Shown here piece by piece: positions 11,803 through 14,967 of a stretch of 14,967 nt of DNA. Below the pieces are notes generated by a model. It had not been told where the DNA came from and searched no databases. It was given only the letters and a program-made list of their open reading frames with translations. The stretch spans positions 1 through 14,967 of the forward strand of contig JANLHO010000005.1 in the NCBI GenBank assembly GCA_024654485.1. The letters are read 5' to 3'. Within the stretch, counting starts at the first letter, position 1. Every line of letters begins with the position of its first letter. Origin of the DNA: Patescibacteria group bacterium. Its GTDB lineage: Bacteria; Patescibacteriota; Minisyncoccia; Phycocordibacterales; UBA2100. The translations under genes were made by a program, and so were the position numbers.

Positions 11803-11982
11803 TTAGCTCTGATTTATCGCAGCGAGCGCTATCTGTGTGAGAGCGAAAAAAACGAAAAGAAAGAACGCCAGTAAAAGCTGCTTCCACGCGCCGAGGATAA
11901 GCCCTGCTCCGATAGAATATATGAAGTAGATCGTGACGAGCGAGAGTATTACCGAATTTATTACGAGCAGCAGGTTCCACAT
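11803..11982 (-). CDS. Small two-helix membrane protein, 59 residues
   Basis: Starts MWNLLLVINSVILSLV on the minus strand (ATG at 11982-11980, TAA at 11805-11803). Two hydrophobic helices, about residues 3-32 and 36-56, are joined by a GAWKQ turn; the tail is AINQS. It has no cysteine and no recognised family. On the minus strand TACACT (11994-11989) ends 6 nt before the ATG, the same leaderless geometry as several other genes here, which supports a real gene. It is transcribed toward tRNA-fMet and may be co-transcribed with it. Function unknown; a membrane-inserted small regulator or a Sec-type accessory subunit would fit the shape, but nothing in the sequence decides. Confidence 0.6.
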   Translation of the reverse strand: MWNLLLVINSVILSLVTIYFIYSIGAGLILGAWKQLLLAFFLFVFFALTQIALAAINQS

Positions 11983-12105
11983 GCCAAAAGTGTACCACCG
12001 CGCCCACTTCTTTGGGAATCCGGTGTGGTGACAGGCTGGCAGTTTTATACGAAAACAAGTATAGTTTTCGCACTGCAGCTCTGGCGCAAGTCAGGGCGAA
12101 GTAGG

Positions 12106-12182
12106 GCCGGGGTAGCTCAGTTGGTTAGAGCATGGGACTCATAAACCCAAGGTCGACGGTTCAATTCCGTCCCCCGGCACCA
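12106..12182 (+). tRNA. tRNA-Met (CAT), elongator; tRNA-Ile2 not excluded
   Basis: Acceptor GCCGGGG/CCCCGGC, D arm GCTC-AGTTGGTTA-GAGC, anticodon arm TGGGA-CTCATAA-ACCCA, T arm GACGG-TTCAATT-CCGTC, discriminator A and encoded CCA (12180-12182). Position 31 A faces 39 A, a mismatch at the base of the loop. CAT may be read as Met, or as Ile if C34 is lysidinylated. A weak -10 (TATAGT, 12060-12065) lies upstream. Confidence 0.9.
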
Positions 12183-12288
12183 CACCAACCGTCACATCTG
12201 CAGGTGGTTAGTCAGTTTGAATCCAGAAGTGGGCGATTTCGTACTTGTTATAACGACAATCATGGCGGTTGGTGTGGTGCCCCGGCAC
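12176..12288 (+). repeat. Inverted and direct copies of the tRNA-Met 3' end
   Basis: GGCACCACACCAACCG (12176-12191, tRNA end plus CCA and flank) has an exact inverted copy at 12266-12281; the pairing extends three more pairs including one G-U. CCCCGGCAC (12172-12180) is repeated directly at 12280-12288. This is a possible degenerate relative of the elements at the other two tRNAs, but it lacks their 16-mer and 11-mer motifs. Confidence 0.55.
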
Positions 12289-12290
12289 GC

Positions 12291-12296
12291 TACGAT
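12291..12296 (+). promoter_or_regulatory. -10 box for the GIY-YIG gene
   Basis: TACGAT ends exactly 6 nt before ATG 12303; the geometry matches the other leaderless-type starts and decides the start codon. Confidence 0.45.
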
Positions 12297-12302
12297 GTCA
12301 GA

Positions 12303-12581
12303 ATGTTCTATGTATATCTACTTGTTAGCATAAAGGATAGCAAGGGGTATATTGGCTCCACTTCGGATTTGAAGCGCAGATTGCGCGAGCACAATAGCGG
12401 CGAAGTCCCATCAACGAAGCCGCGCCGGCCGTTCGAGCTCGTTTACTACGAAGCGTATAGGCACGAGAAAGATGCCCGACTGAGAGAGTCTGGTCTGAAG
12501 TTAAAAAGTCGCGCTTACGCCCAGTTGCGGCGCAGGCTTGTGAACACCTTAGCCGCCTCGCCAAACCGCAGCGCGGATTGA
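12303..12581 (+). CDS. GIY-YIG superfamily protein (UPF0213-like)
   Basis: 92 residues. FYVYLLVSIKDSKGYIGST holds the Y-V-Y and Y-I-G halves of the motif (Tyr3-Tyr5, Tyr16-Gly18). DLKRRLREHNSG supplies the conserved Arg, and YYEAYRHEKDARLRESGLK the C-terminal Glu (Glu62) of small GIY-YIG proteins. The frame is open further upstream through the tRNA-Met gene, so ATG 12303 with its -10 box is the credible start. Stand-alone proteins of this size are usually single-domain nucleases of unclear role. It lies between two tRNA genes with duplicated 3' ends, so a part in recombination there is conceivable but unsupported. The frame ends before a 42-nt gap to tRNA-Asp. Confidence 0.85.
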   Translation: MFYVYLLVSIKDSKGYIGSTSDLKRRLREHNSGEVPSTKPRRPFELVYYEAYRHEKDARLRESGLKLKSRAYAQLRRRLVNTLAASPNRSAD

Positions 12582-12623
12582 TTTAGCGCCGCTTTTCGCG
12601 TACTCTGTGCCTGTTATTCACTT

Positions 12624-12700
12624 GCGGGTGTAGCTCAATTGGTTAGAGCACTCCCCTGTCACGGGAGAGGCTGCGGGTTCGAGTCCCGTCACTCGCGCCA
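12624..12700 (+). tRNA. tRNA-Asp (GTC)
   Basis: Acceptor GCGGGTG/CACTCGC (one G-U), D arm GCTC-AATTGGTTA-GAGC, anticodon arm CTCCC-CTGTCAC-GGGAG, T arm GCGGG-TTCGAGT-CCCGT, discriminator G as expected for Asp, and encoded CCA at 12698-12700. A terminator follows. Its last 18 nt (12681-12698) recur at 12878-12895. Confidence 0.95.
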
Positions 12701-12895
12701 AGTGTCAAAACGACCGTCTTAATTAAGGCGGTCGTTTTGCGCTTTGTGCGCGGTGAAGGAAGTGAACTGCTTCACTTCCGACGGGGCTCGAACAGCGGAG
12801 CGATGCCGAGCGAGCACGCGAGGCAGCGAGCTGGTGCCCAGCCCGAGCCGAGCGACGGCGAGGGGAGAGGCGAGGGAGAGTCCCGTCACTCGCGC
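12681..12895 (+). repeat. tRNA-linked repeat element, Asp copy
   Basis: Order from the tRNA: terminator 12706-12739; GTTTTGCGCTTTGTGC 12734-12749 (15 of 16 identical to the fMet copy); a 9-bp hairpin with a 4-nt loop (GGAAGTGAA arms, 12758-12779); an inverted copy of the Asp T-arm at 12780-12793 (13 of 14); GCGGAGCGATG 12795-12805 (identical to fMet copy); GCGAGCTGG 12826-12834; GCGACGGCGAG 12852-12862 (10 of 11); and a direct copy of the tRNA-Asp 3' end at 12878-12895. No gene is seen in 12740-12957. Confidence 0.85.
12706..12739 (+). terminator. Terminator after tRNA-Asp
   Basis: A 17-bp stem with one G-U pair, starting CAAAACGACCG and ending CGGTCGTTTTG, with TTAATTAA at the tip. The T-run on the 3' side makes it a good intrinsic terminator in either direction. 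Confidence 0.85.
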
Positions 12896-12957
12896 AAAAT
12901 TTAGTGCTGAAAATAAGGTTGATGCCGCCCACTCTGCGGCGTGGTAGAAATAGTGTA

Positions 12958-14181
12958 ATGAATAAGAGGAATCTCTGGCTCTGGTCCCTTTACGACTTCG
13001 CCAATTCCGTAGTCTTCATAAATTTCATACTGTATTTTTCCCAATGGCTCGTCATAGACGGAGGACTCTCGGATTTTTGGTACAACGCCATCTTCGCCAT
13101 CACCACCATCCTGCTGCTCGCTTCAGCTCCATTGCTGGCGGCATATACAGACAGGTACGGGGGTAATAAGCTGTTTCTCAATCTCGCTACCATTGGTACC
13201 GCGATTAGTTACGCGCTTGCCGTATTTTTTGCGTACGCGGGAATGAGCATCCTGCCCATCGCACTCTTATTCCTTGCCGGACAATACTTCTACCAGTTCT
13301 CGTTCGTCTTTTACAACGCGATGATAGCGGATATCGCGGAGGAGGATAAGCGTACGCGCGCTTCGGGTATCGGATATTTCGCCAACTTTCTTGGGCAGAT
13401 ATCCGGTCTCGCGATCTTCCTGCCCATCGCGGGTTCCCGCCTTGCGCCCCTCGTTCCTTCTGTAGCGATCTTTTTCATACTGGCTCTGCCAATGATGATT
13501 TTCTTCAAGGAAACGAATAGCGCAAAATCGTCAGTTGCTCGTCTTAGGAATATTCGCGGTGAGACGATGATATTCTTCAGGAAATTTATCTTGTTCATCT
13601 CCGCCTCCGTGAGCGTGCCGATGCTCATCGCGTACTTTCTTTTCAACGACGCGCTGATCACACTTACCAATAATTACGGTATTTACCTTGAAAGAGTATT
13701 TGCGACACCGGATGCTCAGAAGTCTTTTCTGCTGATGGCTTTTCTCGTTATGTGTATGGTCGGGTCGGGAGTTAGCGCATGGATAGGGGATCGTTTCAGC
13801 GCTTCTTCACAGCTGAAGCTCACCCTTGCGGCCGGCACCCTGGTCATCCCGCTTGTGGCCATCGCGCCTTCCTTTGAGGTATTTGCGCTACTTACCGTCC
13901 CGATGGGTTTCATCGTCGGGGCTATCTTCTCGGTATCGCGTTCGTACATGAGCATGCTCCTGTCCCCCCAAGACATGACCTACGGTTTTGCTTTCTATAC
14001 GCTGGCGGAACGCTTCGCCACCTTTCTCGGACCACTGATGTGGGGAAGCATAATTGCGGTTATGGGAATCGACTCAACGGCTTATAGAACGGCGGTAGCG
14101 TCACTCACCGTATTCGTGCTGGCAGGTCTGCTTATCCTGGTCTTCTTCAGGAGGGATACAGCGCGATCGGTCGTGGGATAA
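12958..14181 (+). CDS. Major facilitator transporter, Atg22/UMF1-like
   Basis: 407 residues from ATG 12958; upstream codons of the open frame overlap the repeat element and read as non-protein. The opening LWLWSLYDFANSVVFINFI matches the W-x-x-Y-D-x-A-N-S signature of UMF1/Atg22 permeases. About twelve hydrophobic segments follow, with the MFS loop 2-3 motif DRYGGNK (about residues 70-76) and a second-half equivalent GDRFS (about 279-283), and ISxxRSYMSMLLS-type residues in the IFSVSRSYMSMLL stretch. Known members export amino acids from vacuoles in yeast; bacterial substrates are undefined. Export or uptake of amino acids or peptides would suit a host-dependent organism, but this is inference. 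A weak -10 (TAGAAA, 12945-12950) precedes it. Confidence 0.88.
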   Translation: MNKRNLWLWSLYDFANSVVFINFILYFSQWLVIDGGLSDFWYNAIFAITTILLLASAPLLAAYTDRYGGNKLFLNLATIGTAISYALAVFFAYAGMSILPIALLFLAGQYFYQFSFVFYNAMIADIAEEDKRTRASGIGYFANFLGQISGLAIFLPIAGSRLAPLVPSVAIFFILALPMMIFFKETNSAKSSVARLRNIRGETMIFFRKFILFISASVSVPMLIAYFLFNDALITLTNNYGIYLERVFATPDAQKSFLLMAFLVMCMVGSGVSAWIGDRFSASSQLKLTLAAGTLVIPLVAIAPSFEVFALLTVPMGFIVGAIFSVSRSYMSMLLSPQDMTYGFAFYTLAERFATFLGPLMWGSIIAVMGIDSTAYRTAVASLTVFVLAGLLILVFFRRDTARSVVG

Positions 14182-14264
14182 GCCCTTATTATCTTGTAGC
14201 GGCAACAGGACGCCGCTTATCAACAAACGCGGGCGAAATCCCATTGCTAGGACAGGGATGTTGG

Positions 14265-14270
14265 TATACT
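14265..14270 (+). promoter_or_regulatory. Promoter of the DoxX-like gene
   Basis: TATACT with a possible -35 TTGCTA (14244-14249, 15-bp spacing). GGAGG at 14271-14275 looks like an SD for ATG 14281, but transcription from this -10 would start after it, so one of the two is probably not used. Confidence 0.5.
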
Positions 14271-14280
14271 GGAGGCACAT

Positions 14281-14820
14281 ATGGCCACATACACGATAGA
14301 GGAGTCTCCATTCGCGCATTTCCTGTTCTCGGATACGCGCGCAGCATGGCTGTGGCTCTTCGTGCGGCTCTACTTAGGATGGGAGTGGTTGCAGGCGGGC
14401 TGGAGCAAGGTCAACAATCCGGCATGGGCCGGCTCGGACGCGGGTGCCGCGCTCACAGGGTTCGTCAATAACGCACTTACCAAGACGGAGGGCGCGCACC
14501 CGGATGTCCAGTGGTGGTACGCGTGGTTCTTGCAGAACGCGGTCTTACCAAATGTGACGCTCTGGTCCAACATGGTCGCGTGGGGGGAGCTATTGGTTGG
14601 CGTCGCGCTCATAATAGGGCTATTCGTCGGACTCGCGGCATTTGCCGGAATGTTCATGAATTTCAATTTCATGCTCGCGGGCAGCGTTTCCGTCAATCCT
14701 ATCTGGTTCGCAATCGCCATCGGCTTGGTACTCTCTTGGCGCGTGGCGGGATACGTGGGACTTGATCGCTACGTACTACCGCGATTGCATAGATTTTTCA
14801 GACCCAGAGTGTCGCGGTAA
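14281..14820 (+). CDS. DoxX-family membrane protein
   Basis: 179 residues with four hydrophobic segments: about 22-36, 93-116 (MVAWGELLVGVALIIGLFVG), 118-133 and 138-150. RLYLGWEWLQAGWSKVNNPAW is the DoxX opening; HPDVQWWYAWFLQNAVLPN, then WGELLVGVALIIGLF, and FMNFNFMLAGSVSVNP complete the pattern. Relatives are small subunits of thiosulfate:quinone oxidoreductase or of unknown redox systems at the cytoplasmic membrane; without a DoxA-like partner nearby the role is open. The basic C-terminus (RLHRFFRPRVSR) should be cytoplasmic. ATG 14281 is chosen for GGAGG at 14271-14275 and the nearby TATACT. It is separated from the transporter by 99 nt and has its own promoter. Confidence 0.88.
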   Translation: MATYTIEESPFAHFLFSDTRAAWLWLFVRLYLGWEWLQAGWSKVNNPAWAGSDAGAALTGFVNNALTKTEGAHPDVQWWYAWFLQNAVLPNVTLWSNMVAWGELLVGVALIIGLFVGLAAFAGMFMNFNFMLAGSVSVNPIWFAIAIGLVLSWRVAGYVGLDRYVLPRLHRFFRPRVSR

Positions 14821-14825
14821 TTTCC

Positions 14826-14967
14826 ATGTTCATGCCTGCTAAAAGGGGGGCGATGGAGGGCGTAAAGGAAGATCCCAGGCTCGCGGCGGAGCAGATAACG
14901 GGTTTCCACGAGCTGGGCTCCAAGATAAAAGAGCTGAAGTACAACGTGCTAGACACGAGTTTGAGCC
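14826..14967 (+). CDS. Hypothetical protein, N-terminal part cut by the window end
   Basis: From ATG 14826 the frame stays open for 47 codons to the window end: MFMPAKRGAMEGVKEDPR and onward through ITGFHELGSKIKELKYN. It is charged and helical with no membrane segment so far. ATG 14832 and ATG 14853 are alternative starts; a purine-rich AAAAGGGGGG at 14841-14850 lies too close to 14853 for a normal SD. It begins 5 nt after the DoxX-like stop, so it is probably co-transcribed. No family recognised from this piece. Confidence 0.5.
   Translation, partial: MFMPAKRGAMEGVKEDPRLAAEQITGFHELGSKIKELKYNVLDTSLS

Noticed and set aside
11379..11840. A 153-codon open frame on the plus strand
   Set aside because: It runs through the hairpin element and antisense through tRNA-fMet; its protein is low-complexity translation of repeats.
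11729..12073. A 114-codon minus-strand open frame
   Set aside because: It overlaps tRNA-fMet and lies out of frame over the better-supported 59-residue membrane protein.
12132..12302. Upstream extension of the GIY-YIG gene
   Set aside because: It would be translated through tRNA-Met and a hairpin; the family motif begins at Met 12303.
12744..12947. Frame of 67 codons after tRNA-Asp
   Set aside because: It lies within the tRNA-linked repeat element and its GC-rich repeats; no promoter or homology.
14198..14217. AGCGGC/GCCGCT hairpin as terminator of the transporter gene
   Set aside because: Only 6 bp of stem and no T-run; too weak to annotate.

Overview
The window reads as a chromosomal piece of a small-genome bacterium, most likely Candidatus Patescibacteria (CPR), Parcubacteria-like. 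This is inferred from gene content: compact type IV pilus minor pilins, a one-domain asparaginase-like protein, a LigA with a degenerate zinc finger, GatC/GatA for indirect aminoacylation, many -10 boxes abutting start codons (leaderless mRNAs), and in-frame small repeats inside housekeeping genes. No rRNA or marker gene is present to fix the lineage.

Layout. 1-2758: the end of a prepilin peptidase (PilD) followed by four tightly packed prepilin-like genes that look like a FimT/PilW/PilV/PilX (GspH/J/I/K) tip set; every leader peptide carries short tandem repeats. 2758-2943: overlapping inverted repeats and a heptamer array. 2944-5541: ligA and an asparaginase-like gene. 5558-6354: a palindrome, a decapitated copy of the gatC 5' end, and an AbrB/Doc toxin-antitoxin pair with an operator dyad. 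6388-8901: gatC, gatA and a membrane protein with a HEPN-like motif. 8909-11506: two unrecognised genes between two near-identical 54-nt hairpins, a possible small island. 11500-12895: tRNA-fMet (minus strand), a missed 59-residue membrane protein (minus), tRNA-Met(CAT), a GIY-YIG protein and tRNA-Asp. 12958-14967: an Atg22/UMF1-like transporter, a DoxX-like membrane protein and the start of another gene.

The main discovery candidate is a roughly 200-bp element found downstream of both tRNA-fMet and tRNA-Asp. Both copies have the same order of motifs with spacing kept to within about one nucleotide: terminator, a shared 16-mer, a 9-bp hairpin, an inverted copy of that tRNA's own T-arm, a shared 11-mer, a further shared 11-mer, and finally a direct copy of that tRNA's own 3' end. 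A second theme is a set of 7-nt-period arrays of unrelated sequence, concentrated at 5' ends of genes and in the cleaved leaders of pilins.

Working together: PilD would process the four prepilins, which probably form a pilus tip or priming complex. GatC and GatA are two parts of the Asp/Glu-tRNA amidotransferase; gatB is not in the window. LigA is the replicative ligase. The three tRNAs form a small translation cluster studded with recombination-like repeats. All calls come from reading the sequence; no database search was run.
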